Origin: Asparagopsis taxiformis
Taxonomy: Eukaryota > Rhodophyta > Florideophyceae > Bonnemaisoniales > Bonnemaisoniaceae
Direction: 5' to 3'
Length of the DNA stretch: 64,000 nucleotides
Assembly: GCA_030407315.1 (NCBI GenBank)
Contig: JALQPE010002066.1
Span: 1-64,000 of the forward strand
The notes below the pieces were generated by a model. The model did no database searches and was not told the DNA's origin. It was given only the letters and a program-made list of their open reading frames with translations. A program made the translations under genes and the position numbers. Below are positions 41,859-55,500 of the stretch, one piece after another. Positions within the stretch are counted from its first letter, which is position 1, and each line of letters begins with the position of its first letter.

Positions 41859-42937
41859 TCAGATATGAGACTGGTTACTTCGTAAACAGAGGATCACTAT
41901 GTCACTGATTCTCTTTGGCCCTTGCCATTTGTAAGCTAGCTTATGACCAGAGTTGCGTGCCTTTCGCACTAGTACAAAGTCACCTACACAGAAATTGGGC
42001 TGAATGAGGTTAACCTTTTTGTTGTGTGCTGCAATCTCTTTTTCCCTCCTTGCACTGACGAGAATTTCCACATCCTTGTGCATCTGATCTGTAGTTTCCT
42101 GTAGCTGACCCATCAAAATAACTTGTTTGGCTCTATCAAAAGACAGTGCCTTAATATTTTCACAGTCTGAGCTCAACAACACGTTGATATTGGGCTTTAG
42201 AGCCGTCATTACCTCTAGAGGACATCGATAAATGCCTTCTGGTTTCTTCCAAGCCTACTAAGAGGAGATTCATTCAATACTCTTGAACCATCGGTATGCA
42301 AGTAGGCCAATCACTAGGTGCTAGCCGTAATTCAGACAAAAGCGCCTTCACGGCTCTTAATATCTCACGGTTGACCCTTTCCACAGTACCGTTCCCATGG
42401 CGTATACGTAGTTGTGAAATGATGTCGTATATCATGTTCATTAGCAAGCAGCTTCATGGTCTCATTGCGAAAGTGAGAGCCCTGATCCGAAGTCCCACCA
42501 TCCATACATGAGAATACATCAATCCACTGCCGTATAGATTTAGCTGTATGTTTTGCATCTGCCCGTTGAGAGGGCAGAGCCACTTGTACGATGAAAAGTC
42601 ATCACTTAGGACAAGAACGTATTGTAGCTTCTATACCTGGCCCCATATAGAGATAATCAAAGTGTAGCATCTGATTGGGACGGGATGCGTGCGCTGTGCT
42701 GGCGAGAGGCCGAGGTATTTTGTCTCCTGCACGGGAAGAAATGCAATGCAGGCACTTGCGTACAAAAATCTCCACATCCTTTCTAATTCCAGACCATACA
42801 AACTCCTTCATAATACTGTGCCACGTAGCATCGATACCTCGATGCCCTTTTAGTCCACAATGACCAGCAACTAGTATTTGCATTTGCAATTCTGCTGCTT
42901 CGCTTGGAATCCAAATCTTTCCATCCTTATATAACAT
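41859..42937 (-). pseudogene. Gypsy pol: integrase
   Basis: Frame 42937-42602 has the zinc-binding HHCC domain (AGHCGLKGHRGIDATWH...CLHC) and the first catalytic Asp (LHFDYLYMG). Frame 42583-42365 has SDQGSHF with the second catalytic Asp and FRNETMKLL. Frame 42209-41859 holds the C-terminal part, with VGDFVLVRKARNSGHKLAYKWQGPKRI, a GPY/F-like module. The frames are offset by single bases, and the catalytic Glu region is interrupted. Confidence 0.8.
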
Positions 42938-43084
42938 TCCATCTTGATAAGTAAACCTATCTTGTTTTGAGTACAGCTATGTTTGAGCTGTACTTCTTTC
43001 AACTTTTCCTTATCTGGCCAGTCGAAATCTCGGGATAATGGACTTTCCATCATTTGTGTAGCCTGTACAATAGATCTGACCGCT

Positions 43085-43810
43085 TTAACAGATGTTCGGG
43101 CTGTGTTTCCTCCGGTATCCTTTGAGCCATCTCGTAAGTATGTCTGCAAACACGTTTTTGTTTCCCGAGACGTGCTCAATAGTGTATTGGAAACTTGAAA
43201 GGTAAAGGGCCCATCTTTGTACCTTTGATACCACATGTCTTCCGAGGGCAGGTTCCAGAGAGCATGGATTGAAGATGAACAGTAGATTACGATGGTCAGT
43301 GTACACATGAGTTATCGTGATGCAAACATGTAATCCAGCTTCTGGAAAGTCTGGTATGGCAAATGCCTCCTTTTCGAACGTAGACCAGTTCATTTCCGCT
43401 CCTTTGAAGGTGGAGCTCATAAAAGCGAGTGGCTGGTGCTTCTGCTCAGTCAAGTCTTTGTCTAAGTCCTCTAAAGCACATTGTGTAACCACAGCAGCCC
43501 AATGCTGATCAGATGCATCCGTGTAAATACAAACCTCCATATCGTCCCGTATGTGTGCCAATTTAACAGCATTTCTTAAGCTCTCTTGAAGTTCTAGGAA
43601 AGAGTTGTTCTCCTTTGGCCCCCAAGAGAGTGTAGATAATGCCATATTGCGTACGGAACGGTGAGTACGCTGTCCTGTTCTTTGAAAAGCTTTCTCAAGT
43701 ATCTTTCGCAATGGTTCAATGCGCTCCGCGAATGCAGGTACTGAGCATGCCATCCACTGCATACAATGTATGAATTCACACAGCTCACCAGCAGTAACTG
43801 GCTGTTCCAT
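43085..43810 (-). pseudogene. Gypsy pol: RNase H and connection
   Basis: The 241-codon frame includes the thumb and connection region (FAERIEPLRKILEKAF), then RNase H VCIYTDASDQHWAAVVTQ with the first Asp, WSTFEKEAFAI with the Glu, and THVYTDHRNLLFIF with the next Asp. It ends with VFADILTRWLKG, which carries the last acidic residue. This is the best preserved part of the element. Confidence 0.85.
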
Positions 43811-43860
43811 ATCAGCTAGCCCCGAAATCCTGCTCGGGTCGAACTTTACACCCTCATTGT

Positions 43861-44629
43861 CTATGATTCTGCCACACCATTTGACCTTAGTTGCGTATAG
43901 GGTAGACTTTTGGCAGAAATTTTAAGCCTGTATTGACGGCAGATCTTAAAAAATGCTTCCAATACATCCAAGTGTTCTCTCTCCGAGTGAGTATGTATTA
44001 AGAAATCATCCAGCCAAGCCTTGAGATGGCTTGATAACGAATCAAAACAGGGTACAACTGTTGCCTGGAAGTGGCTACACCGTTTCTGCCTCCCTGTAGA
44101 GTTCGAGTAGAGGAATAAATTCCTATCGGGGTTAGTATGCTGTGATATTCCTGGCTTCCTCCTTCCAATGGCAATTGCCAATATCCACTAACAAAGTCAA
44201 TTATGGCGAACACGGAGCATCCATTCATGTCAGCCAATTCACTCTCTATGTGTGGCATCGGCCACGTCATTGGTACTGTAGCCGCATTTATAGCTCGCAG
44301 ATCGAAAGTTATTCGGAACTTGGAAGGTCCTGCTTTCGCCACGAGCAATGGTGCTGAGACCCATTGTGCATGTGGGGTTTTCCGAACAAAACCGAATTCT
44401 TCGGCCTGTCGGATGAAATTAATGATGAACATTCTTTGCTCTATAGAATACCTTCTTGGCTTAGCCTGAAAGGTACAGCACCGGCCTTCAGTACGATTTT
44501 CATTGGCTCCAGCATAGCTGGAGGGTCATTCCCCAATCTACATCTGAACACGTCTTTGTACTGCAGTAACAGGTTCTTCAATCGTTTCACGTCCGATAAA
44601 CCAGCAATTTTTGCATCTTGCACCATCAT
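43861..44629 (-). pseudogene. Gypsy pol: reverse transcriptase
   Basis: Frames 44629-44441, 44432-43998 and 44181-43861 together give the gypsy reverse transcriptase: PHAQWVSAPLLVAKAGPSKFRITFDLRAINA, FAIIDFVSGYWQLPLE with the first catalytic Asp, a broken stretch, then KAWLDDFLIHTHSE with the catalytic pair as WLDD. At least two frame changes interrupt it. Confidence 0.85.
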
Positions 44630-44887
44630 GTTGAGTGCTGTATCGATCTCTTGTGATGTGTCAATGCCTAGCTCCAGTAATGGAAGGTCCTCACTGCTTT
44701 CGTAGTCTGCTTCAGGGCCTGTAGAATGAAAAAAACCGCATGAATTACCCAGCTTCTTGACAGAACCATACGAGTTATTAGGGTTATCTTCGTCAACAAG
44801 CTCGATATATCCACATTACCGCAGTGTCGTTCACATGCCGCAGTCAAAATCTGCTTGGCATCCATTCCCAGCGCCTCGAGGCATTTC

Positions 44888-46155
44888 CTACCCAGCAGGC
44901 TGCTGTTGTAAGGGCTTCAATGCCACGTACCATGTAACATTCCGTAGAGTGAGTGAAGATCCGTGGCGTACATGCAGCTTGATATTAATCTTAACCTTGC
45001 GATCACACTCGACATATATGCGATTTCCGGAGGAGTCCTGCTGCACAGCAAGATCGAACTTAATTGGGGTAGATAATATTTCTACCTTCAATGTATCGTT
45101 CCGAGTCTTTCAATAGACTTAAACAAGGAGGGACAGAGCAAGTTGATATCAGAACCTATGTCCGTACAGATAATACTTTGTACTTTGTCTGCAAAGGTAG
45201 CAACAAAGTTTGTAGAATTATCGTTCCTCTCTAGAGAAGGCACTGACATTGTGCCACCCTTCACTGCATAAATGCTTCCAGATGATCCTTTTCTTTTGCT
45301 TTTTCGTCTTGGAACTTCTGATGAAGTTCCCTTTTCTTTTCAACAGAAGTATTCCGGCAGTATCTGAGCAGGTGGCGTTCTGTACAGTCTGGATTAAGAC
45401 ATTTTGGGCGCATTTGCGTTTTGGAATTGAACGGTTTAGTTTCCCCTTTCATATATCCGTTATTTGTTGTCGCATTTTGCGAAGACCTTAGTTTAGAACC
45501 CCCTGTTGTATTTCCATTACCAGCTGAAGATCCTTTCTGTATATGCTCAGCTTGTGTACAAACGTAGTGTACAAATTTTTCCAGTCGTTTTTCGTTTCTG
45601 TCATATACTCCAGAGCATGTTTGACTTTGCTCTTCAGTATTGGCGGATATAACTTCTCTGTCAAGAGCTCAGTTGCCTTTGCAGTGTTTGCTTGTATAAA
45701 CTTTGATAGTCCTTTCTCCTCCAGTCTTGTGTCAAAATCTATTGCTAATTGCATGATTCGAGCGCGTGGATCAGTTATTTTCGTATTCGTTCTCAATCCA
45801 GCTAAGGCTGAATGAATGAGGTCTGGGTCTGGCTCGCCCCATCCACTGTATCAGCTAATCCTTGATCCATTCTTCTAGATGCATTTCTGATAAGTTTCGA
45901 CTGATACATTCGGAGCAATCGTATCGAAGTATCCCAAACGATGAACCGATCGTAACAGCTGGGGACAAATGGACACACGGTACGTTGCTGGAACCAATGG
46001 TGCTCCATCTTTCTCTTTTTGTTCATTTCTAGTTCATAATGTTCCCTGTCTCTTCTGAATTTTGCCGCTTCTGCGGGATCGACAGAGGTTAGTATGGGGT
46101 GGCTGATTGCTGAAAAATGACCGGATCCTTGTTGCAGCACTCCTGTCGTCACCAT
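44888..46155 (-). pseudogene. Gypsy gag and protease
   Basis: Frames 46155-45802 and 45796-45488 hold gag. Frame 45452-45261 has CLNPDCTERHLLRYC, a C-x4-C-x3-H-x4-C knuckle of the type seen in some gypsy gags. On the minus strand around 45240-45110, IICTDIGSDINLL is the protease active site (DIGS in place of DTGS). Frame 45091-44888 continues after it. Frames are disconnected by single-base shifts. Confidence 0.7.
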
Positions 46156-46494
46156 ATCGAAAACTTGACAATAGAACTGCGCTTTCCAGGAAGCCTGAAG
46201 CTGACTACCGTATCTTCCGCCGGACGAGAGATATATCTGTAGTCCAGTAGGCGGTCAAGCTATCCCTGAGAAGTTGTGCAGTGCAGATGTCGGTAAGGAG
46301 TCCGGTACCTCCGATCCCAAAGGGACGTAGAGGAAGGGCTTTATATAGTGAATGTAATCCTTTGCTTTCTATCTTCTGTACTAATTATCAAAGGAGAGCA
46401 ATTACGTGTCCTAATGATCCGCAGTACACGTAATTATACTCGATATTTTAGAGTGGGAGGATGAGACATTTCTCAGTATTGCACATTGTCTACA

Positions 46495-46752
46495 GACACA
46501 TGACTTCTGCCACTGTGCATGACTATTGCTCTATAAAATTTCTCAAACCACAGACCAACTGTACACAGTTCTACTGACTTCATTGCGCAAGAGCGCTTCT
46601 AGAACATCCGATGTTTTGCGTTTGTGAGAATCATACAGCACATTGCGCGATCATGATTGCAAAGGTATGAGCTTACGCAAGTCCCCTCCCGTTCTCCATT
46701 GCTCCAGAACCGTGCCTCCAGATCGTCTGATTTCTATTTAAATCGGAAAATC
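46495..46752 (+). other. Spacer with a dispersed repeat
   Basis: Contains 46545-46672, the direct-strand partner of the repeat at 10985-11110. Otherwise no gene. Confidence 0.5.
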
Positions 46753-47031
46753 TGACGAATAACTCACATATTACACTAGCATTACAGTACACACAGTCAT
46801 ATTTAAGCGGATCTACGCCGACGATCTCCAACAAAAAGCCATGAAACACGGACTTCATCAACAGGTTATGAGCCCAGACGTTCCGCTGCGCAACCCGCCC
46901 ACCACCCCCTTCTCCTGAAACACAACTCCACGCGCTCCGTCGACAACGACCCCATCCGCTCCGCGACGACAACCCCATCCGCTCCGGCGACGACAACCCC
47001 ATCCGGCCGGCGACGACACCGCACACTCCCA

Positions 47032-48100
47032 ATGGCATCAGGAACTACCCACTCGTTTCCCATTAGTCACCAAACTGGAGATACCTCCTTTGACATTTAC
47101 AAACTATATCCCATGGAAGATCAGCGTCGAACACTTTGCCCATACGCAGCAGATCCATATTATCTCCTCCACCTATCCCAGACTCCCCTGATCTTGCGAT
47201 CAAAAGCGCACATAACGAGAAAACACACTCAGGCCCAACTTCTCGTCGTATCCACACTTTCCGCAGAAATCTTAGAGCACTTCACAGATACCACACTTTC
47301 CGGTCCGGTCCACAATCTTTGGGCTGCAATCAATAATCTCCTCGCTGCAACCATCCTGCCCATTCCCCTGACCATCTCCGCCGCCAGGCCCGTGCGGTCA
47401 CATGGACATCATCCATGTCTGTCATGGATTACGTGGAAACACATCTCAACATCCGAAAGCTAATGATTCGAGCAGATTATCCAGAGATTTCCAATGAACA
47501 AACACAAACGCTTTTATCCTCGAAGGACTTGAACGTCACTCAGACTGGACTTCGCTCCTTCTCACGGTTTCGGCTCACAATGAAATCCACCCTGAGTCAC
47601 CTCTCTCCCAAGCGCAGATTATCACATTAATGCTCAAGCATGAAGACATCAATAAGCGCTCTGTACCACCGGCACCACCAAGCTTCCGTGCACCACGCCC
47701 TCGCCAACACCGGCGCAACAATGTTCCCATCCGAGCCACTAATATTATCCTCTGTTCCCTTCCATCCGGCCAACAACATTCACCCACCCCTGGCCATCAT
47801 GGACAATGGTGTCGATATCATGGATCTCCGCGACATGACACAACGAGGTGTCGATCCTACGCACGCTCCCAACGCCCCCCTATGTCCCTACCTAAGCAAC
47901 AACCACGTTCAAAGACAAAGCTCAATCGCGGCCCAGCAACGGAAATTTCCTCCCGATGGACTGAAGACACTGAAGATGACGAAGTACGTATATTTCTTCA
48001 CACACTTTTCTCCTGGACTCAGCAGCAAATCCGACACACCTCACTTCTCCACCCCTGGTTTCAAAAGCCGTACCCTCTCACACTATAACTGCTGATGGTC
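47032..48100 (+). pseudogene. Element 5 gag
   Basis: Frames 47032-47463, 47415-47630 and 47630-48088 carry gag remnants. These include VMDYVETHLNIRKLMIRADYPEI, matching element 6 IQEYIDKHTELREIMIQSAFPAI, and the CHHC knuckle QWCRYHGSPRHDTTRCRSY. Frame changes separate them. Confidence 0.75.
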
Positions 48101-48569
48101 GCTCTGCCATATCTACACATCGCGGTACATCTCAATCGATGTTGATGGCAAAAACAAGCTCCACCGCAACCTGCGATAGTAGCCCCGGGTCTCAGGGCAA
48201 ACCTCCTCTCAATAGGACACCTCACTAAAACACATGACGTCCTGTTCCAAAGAAATAATGCATACATAACTAAGCCATCATCATCACCTCCTGATGATGC
48301 AATAATTGCCACCGCGCACCGGCGCAAGGATAACATGTATGAACTAGTCTTACATCCCTCTGCCCACAACCATGGTCATACACCAACTGCCAACACAGCA
48401 CGCGCCTTTCCCGTCCGCAAATCAGATTCCAAACAGAAGCACACCATTCCTAAAAATCCCCTTCGCAAATCACTGGTGGCTCGCACGAAGCGCATTACCC
48501 CAATATCGCGCGCAAACCTACCCGTACTCCAAAATCCACCAACGCCCTCGCATTAACACTCGGGCACGC

Positions 48570-51060
48570 TCTCGCATCCACGTTGACCTATCTTCTACAA
48601 TACGCGATTATCACGTTTGGCACTTGAAGCTGAACCATATACATCCCCAGAGGCTTCATATCATGGCGAAACGCAATCTAGTGCCAAATCTACCACGCAG
48701 TCTTCTGCGCACCCCTCCGCGAATGACTTGCTCTTGGATGCGCAGTCGGTAAAACTGCTGCCGCTCCTTTCCGAAAACATCCCCCCGCCTTGACCCTGTA
48801 GGCTCAACATTTCATTCCGATATTTGTGGGCCTATTCCAGTCAATTCCATCATGGCAACAAATATGTCGCCACCTTCCTCGATCAAGGTAAGGTAGCCGT
48901 TACCTCACATTTTCTGCGCTCCCACTAAGTACCTTGCCGCTGCCCACACAAGCCACCATATTGCCTCTGTACATGCCACCACACCCAATCGCATTCTTAC
49001 ACTTCACTTCGGATAATCCGAAAGAATATTACACTCAGGATCTCAAAACCTTTTTCAACCAGTCGCATATTACCACCACCCAACGGTCCGCACACCCCTC
49101 AAGAGAACTCTCTTGCCGAACGCATAAACCGCACAATATCAAATGCTGCTCGTGCATTCTGTTGCTACATCTCGGTCTTCCTGCATCACTATGGGAATAT
49201 GCCTTCCATTCATGTGTTGACACATATAACCACACAATTCATTCCGCTACAGGCAATAATTCCACATGCAGTCTGGCACGGTACCACACCGAAAGTCAAC
49301 TCCCTTCTTCCTTTGGTTTACTGCTGGCCAGTACACACTCGCTCTCCAAAGAACAAACTAGAACCACGCGCAGTTTTGTACACTATGTCGGTCGCCCGGA
49401 TTACTATCACTATTTTGTCTATGATCCGTGACCGACAAAGTATCCCGCTGCAGAATGGCAGATTTCCAAACTTACAACCCTGTCGACGATCCAGTCTGTA
49501 CTTCAGGGCCACAAACTGTTAATTACACTGCTACCCAATTCTCGGAACCCAAGTCTGTTGCTCTTGCGCGTCGAGCACCAGATGCCCCTTCAGTGGGCAA
49601 TGGCCTGGAACTCGGAATTGACAGTTTTAGAGGCACGTGGCATACTCAATATGTTCACAAGTCAGCCCTCCCCCCCAATACCAAATTACTTCAACAACAA
49701 TGGTCTGAAACTGAAACGAGACAAAAATGGAACTCCCCTTTCCCGTAGGCAAGATGTACATCCGTGGCGACAGACAATTACCTGGCATACACTATGACCC
49801 TACCCAACTCTCCAGCCCGTTGCGCACCGAGATGCCATCCGCACGTCGCTTGCCTTAGCCGCTGCACATGGATACCATGTCCACCACTGGGATCTTGAGT
49901 CGGCATCCTGCACGAATTGTTCCAAGACGACATCAAAATATTTGTCCACCAACCCAAAACGTTTTGACGGTCGCGAAAAACCCCCTGGCAAGATTGCGCG
50001 ACTCACTGCAATATGTACGGGAGCAAACAAGCCTGCACCATCTTCACTTCTGGCCTGGCCAACTTTCTCACCCTGTCGAACTTCCAGCGTCTATCATCTG
50101 ACGCATGCTCCTTCGTTCTTCGCAGCCAATCAGACCCCTCCCAATTTGTCCTATTATTCATCACTGTTGACGACTTCCTCGCCACTACCAATAATCTTCA
50201 ACTACTCTCCGCGGTCAAACAACAAAACTCCGTCCCAAGTAAAAACTAAAAGACCTGGGTCGTGTTGAGCACATTTTGGGATGGAGGTCACGCACACGGA
50301 CATCCGGCATAAAAATATCTCAGACTGGTTATATCAAATCCCTGCTTTCTAAGTTCCGTCTATCAGAGGCTAAACTGCCACGTCTCCCATCGCATCGAAC
50401 TACTTACTCCGCACCAAAACCTCCTCAAAGCCATGGACACTTCTAAGTACGACTACAAAGCTCTTATAGGCTCTTTGCGTTATCTGGCAGACTCCACAAG
50501 GCCTGAGATAGCATTTATAGTTGGCCTCCTTGGTCGCTACGCCCAATCCCCGACAACACACCACTGGCAATCCGCTCTTCGAGTCCTGCGTACCTAAAGT
50601 CAACAGAAGACAACGTATTCTCTCCACAGAAACAAGTTTACAGGCTCGTTAACAGCATACTCCGATGCTGATTATGCTGCATGTCCTCTCACTCGTCGTT
50701 CCACCACTGGCACCCTTATCATGTATAACACGCTCCGATCGCGTGGCAGTCTAAGCGTCAATCCCACGTCTCTCCATCCACCCATGTGGCAGAATACGTT
50801 GCCGCTTTCCATAGCGCCATGCATCTCACTACTATACGCAACTTCCTCGCCGAGATATTGCATGTCCCCGACGGGCCCAACGCCACTTTATGTGAAAAAC
50901 ACCGCAGCTATCGCCACTGCCACTGCAAAATCCCAACCCCGAACGCACGACACATTGATGTCAAGTTCCACTGGCTCCGAGAACAAGTCGCCAAAAGTAT
51001 CCTCCAACTGTCTCACATAGCCCAACATCAACCAGCAGGGACGTTCTCACCAAATCTCTC
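48570..51060 (+). pseudogene. Element 5 pol remnants
   Basis: Fragments in order: pre-integrase DYHVWHLKLNHIHPQRLH (about 48610); integrase SDICGPIP-like and a stretch ending in an ENSLAERIN-like block (48820-49130); reverse transcriptase TVDDFLATTNN (about 50165); GSLRYLADSTRPEIAF (50470); RNase H YSDADYAACPLTRR (50660); and HIDVKFHWLREQVAKS (50955). All are matched by element 6. No continuous frame survives. Confidence 0.75.
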
Positions 51061-51280
51061 AAACCGGCCCAATTCATTTCAAATTACCTCTCCTTCGCTC
51101 TCGCAGCGTCCGCGACGCGCGGCGACTGACGAATAACTTCCTTTTCGCGCCGCGCCCACTACTCGGCTCTTCCTCATAACTCACATATTACACTAGCATT
51201 ACAGTACACACAAGTCATATTTAAGCGGATCTACGCCGACGATCTCCAACAATAAAGCCACGAACCGGACTTCTTCAACA

Positions 51281-52189
51281 TACACATCGACATGGTAAAT
51301 GCCGCTTGACCAACCGAACGTGCGCACGATCGCAGTCAAACCACAACCGATTCATGCCAACATGTCGCACTCGATACCTTGTTGCGCATTGCAAAGTCAA
51401 CAGTCGATCGCGAGGCGAGCCAAATACCTGATCTGTTCTGAAACGCAAATTCATCGCTGCGTATTGCGTGTATCCTGCACAGCGCTACGACAGTTGGTTG
51501 TATCGTCCTGTGTCTCCAATGGATGCTTGAAATAGATGACGATGTACGTAGTGAGAGACCATTTCCGTTCGTTCATGGTGTTCTGTATTGTAACCAGCGC
51601 AGCGCTGAGAGAACAAAAGAGCAAGCGAGCGAAGCGCGTGTGGAACAAGTTCACGAGTGGATGTGTCTAACGATACGTTGATGGAACATACGCAGCGTGG
51701 AATACACAATGCACCCGAGTAAGTTGACAAACGCATGTATCGACACAATGACACCGACCGACACACATAACAATTATGGTCATGTGACGCAGTCGCAACA
51801 AATGCACCAAACGCTTTACCTATTTATCGCCCATACCACATGTTGCTGTGGACGCCACGCAACGGGCAGATGGATGCGCACAACGGCCGCAAGTGCACCG
51901 GCATCACAATTCTACTGTCAACACGCCCAACTGTCACACACCAGCACTTGCCGAGTCTCCGCCCATCGCCACAACGTTGAGGCGCACATGTCGATTGCGC
52001 CCAACACCGCCACGGGTCACATCATCGGAAAGCACGTATGGTCGAGTGAAGCGGCGTGTGTGATGTTGAACGATTCGATACTCTCCTGCCATTCCGTAGT
52101 CCATGAATGTAGAAAGCATTGTACCATACCACATGTACGGTGTGACTTGGTGGTTGTACGAGCATTAGCGATTGATCCCTCTCAATTTC
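51281..52189. other. Spacer between elements 5 and 6
   Basis: About 900 bases. A 178-codon plus-strand frame (51697-52233) runs into the LTR of element 6. Its His/Thr-rich composition and lack of any known domain argue against a gene. Nothing else supported. Confidence 0.4.
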
Positions 52190-52309
52190 TGTCGGATGAT
52201 CAAACCATTACAGCAGCACATTACAGCAAATAGCTCATTCAGTATTTAACCATCGCCGCCGAGCCGGCAGTCACAGAATAAAGTTATGCATTGAGCCTCA
52301 TCATCAACA
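52190..52309 (+). repeat. Element 6 5' LTR (short form, 120 bp)
   Basis: Opens tgtcggatgatcaaacc; contains tatttaa (a possible TATA element) and aataaa near 52278. It lacks the 49-bp block found at the start of the 3' LTR. Confidence 0.9.
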
Positions 52310-52551
52310 GGTTATGGACCCAACCGCTAACGCGCTAACGATCTCACCCGCCCACCATCCCCCGACGCAGCTCGCGGCGACTAACTAACACACCCACTCC
52401 TCGCAACATTACTCCGCCGACATCTCGCGCAGCGCGCTACGCGCATCGTTCACTCATCCGAAGCCGTCAACAAGCCCTTGACGAACACGTCTACGACCTC
52501 TACAATCAAACATTAATCGAACTCGACCCATCCCACCCCTTTCCTACTACA

Positions 52552-55500
52552 ATGCCTGACTCCCCGCCCCCAAGAACACCCGCTCCATCCTCCGCGCCCT
52601 CAACCCTTCCCAACGCTCCACCCCCCCTTCACTTCGATATTCCCCTCCTCACCCAACACAACCTCATTCAATGGTGTCACACAGTTGAGAGCCATGCCAC
52701 CATCTATGATCTCATCCCCTATCTCCACGGGCCGGTGCCACCGGCCCCAACAGAAGCCAACGCGTTGCGTCATCACCGACAACAGATCGCACTAACACGA
52801 CTCCTCATTCTCCCACACATATCACAGCCAATACTCCGAGGCATCAGCCCCACCATATTGAACAGTCCCACACCCACCCTGTATCAGTATGTGCGAGAAA
52901 AGCTCTCCACAATCCCACCACACCACTCCGAGTCAAATCTCCGCCGCCGCGCCGCCCAACTCAAGTACACACCGGGCACCCCCATCCAAGAATACATCGA
53001 CAAGCACACGGAACTCCGTGAAATCATGATACAATCAGCATTCCCCGCTATAGAAGACGAACAGACTACAGTACAATACGTACTTGACGGACTCTATGAC
53101 GATCCCCAATGGACCAACCTCCTTCGCGACATCGCGAACTTCCACAACTTCCATCAAGGACGACGCCCCTCGTTGGACCTCGTCTTCAACATGCTAATCG
53201 AACACGAACATGCTACACCCCTCCGCACGACATCGTGCCACTCTCCGCGGCCTCATGACCCACCCGTCCCCGTCACGCCCTACCACGCACCATACTCTCA
53301 CCCATCTCCCCCAACACAATACACCCTCCTCCCCAACGTCCCACCAGGCACACCTCGACAGACACACCATCGCCACAATCCCAGACAGTTTGCACTCCCC
53401 CATACTATTCACCTCGATACCCATATCCCGCAACCGCCCAGACATCAAGGACAATGGTGCACCATGCACGGCTCACCCACACACTCCACCGAGAACTGCA
53501 TCACACGCCGCAATATGCTCCGCAAAAAGGAGCTCCGCGACAGCAAGACCAACCAAGCCCACGCATCTCAGCTCACACAACATCCCCACGCTGATGAACC
53601 ACCAGGTTATGGAACACCTCCCATTCACCCACAACTCTATCACTACCATTCCGCCCCACCAGAAATATACCAACTCCCTTCAACGCCCCAACAGCCACCC
53701 GACAACACAAACCCCCATACGACTTCGCCATACGCCAGCACAATAAACTCCAACAATTCTTCCTGCTACCTCCTGGATTCCGGCGCAACACCCACCCACA
53801 TAAGGTGTCCGCAGCCCCATATGCCCCGCAAACAAACAACAACGCTCACAGCTTCCGGCGACCTTATCCCCATAACACACCAAGGCCCCACGTCCATCCC
53901 AATACCCAATCACCCACCTATCCGCATCCCTCATGCTGTCGTCATGCCACGCGCGAAACACAATCTTCTCTCGGTAAGCCAAGTGGCTGACAATCATGAC
54001 ATCCTCTTCCATCGCGACGCAGCCTACATCACACGTCCCCAACCATCCCCACCGCCCAACATTGTTGTCGCCACTGCGCCCCGTACTAACAATCTCTACT
54101 ACCTCAACCCAGACAGCCCTCTCCCTAACGAAAAACACCACCCTTTTCACTCTTCCACACCTTCAAAACCCCCCACAACTGCCCATCCCCACGCACTCGG
54201 TGCACGCACTCTCCACCCCACAAAACCGACCCCGAAAACAATTAGAACAACCAATACGCACACACTACTTAACACCAGTGCACTTCGCGCCCCTCCACCT
54301 ACCTACAAACGTCCGCACACCACTCCGAAGCCTTTCCAGCTTTCACAACGCACCAAGAAAACTACTACAAAAACAACCACAAACCAGAAAACCCCTCCCC
54401 CCACACACTCTCTCCCTAAGTCCGACCGTCTCACTCCAACTCCTCAACCCACAAAATCGACCCCACCGCCTTCGCACAATGCACCAAACCCTTTACCCAA
54501 AAACGTAATCCGCTCCAAACACACACCGACACCAATCGTTAACCCGGCGACCCCACATCACTCCAAGACGCACCGCACTCCTACTTCGGCGCCACCACCT
54601 CCCCCCAAAACGACAGACCAGCACCAAAATCCCTCCCGCATGCTGATCACACGACAACACGTCACCAGCAACCCAACCGCACGCCAAACAAAATCTCCCA
54701 GCCCCATCCTTACCGCCGCTCTCACTCCCCCACCCACTAAGTCGCCCAACCCCATTGATCGTGACTACCACGACTGGCATGTACGCCTAGGCCACCTGCA
54801 CCCTCTCCGCCTCCACCAACTCGCCACACAAAGCCTTGTGCATGGATTGCCCGACACCCTAAAATCACCTCCACCCAAAATCACATGCACAGGCTGTTCA
54901 CTTGGAAAACAAACGTCTGCTCCCTTCCGCAGCCGTGAACGGCTTGCTCCCCTTTGCTCCCACATCCATACCGATGTCTGCGGACCGTTCAAACCCCTCT
55001 CCACCAATAACAACCAGTACTTCGCTACTTTTTTGGACGAACACAGCCGATACCTACACATCCATGTATCACCACGCAAAAACCTAGCGGCAGCACACAT
55101 CCAAGAGCACATCTCACGAATCCACACTCTAACCCCCCACCGAGTCACCGACGTGACTATGGACAACGCCCGCGAATATTTCTCTCATACCCTTAAAAAC
55201 TTCTACACCTCCCAGCACATCCGAACACACCCCACTGTTCCCCACAGCCCCCAGGAAAACGCGCTGGCCGAGCGCGTCAATCGCACGCTGATGGACACGG
55301 TCAGAGCAATTCTCTTAACATCCCAACTTCCCTCTAAACTCTGGGAATATGCTCTCTACTGTGCAGTAGACCACCACAATCATTCTCCTCACGCAGCACA
55401 CGGCAAAACACCGTACTCTGTATGGACGCAATCCACTCCCGACGTCTCCACCTTCCTCACCTTTGGCCAACTCGGATATGTCCACAGCAGAAAACCAGTC

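Larger units (their letters stand above)
41260..46494 (-). mobile_element. Ty3/gypsy retrotransposon, broken (5235 bp)
   Basis: Two LTRs of 257 bp (41260-41516 and 46238-46494), identical as far as I can read, begin tgtagtcc and end tctaca. Coding order on the minus strand is gag, protease, reverse transcriptase, RNase H, integrase. That is the gypsy order, in contrast to the copia elements in the window. The flanks gagct and gacac do not match, so no target duplication is seen. Every domain is recognisable, but the frame changes about ten times. Confidence 0.9.
46753..51280 (+). mobile_element. Ty1/copia retrotransposon, element 5, decayed (4.5 kb)
   Basis: The 5' LTR is 46753-46863 (111 bp) and the 3' LTR 51127-51280 (154 bp), starting tgacgaata and ending caaca. 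The primer site ggttatgagccc at 46864 matches the Met half-tRNA type with one change. The 3' LTR is 43 bp longer at its start. The flanks aaatc and tacac do not match. Coding from 47032 to about 51060 is recognisable as element 6-like gag-pol, but with many frame changes and stops. LTRs differ at several sites outside the 43-bp block, so this is the oldest of the lineage B copies here. Confidence 0.85.

Noticed and set aside
51697..52233. A 178-codon gene upstream of element 6
   Set aside because: Low-complexity His/Thr-rich product, no domain, and its end is LTR sequence.
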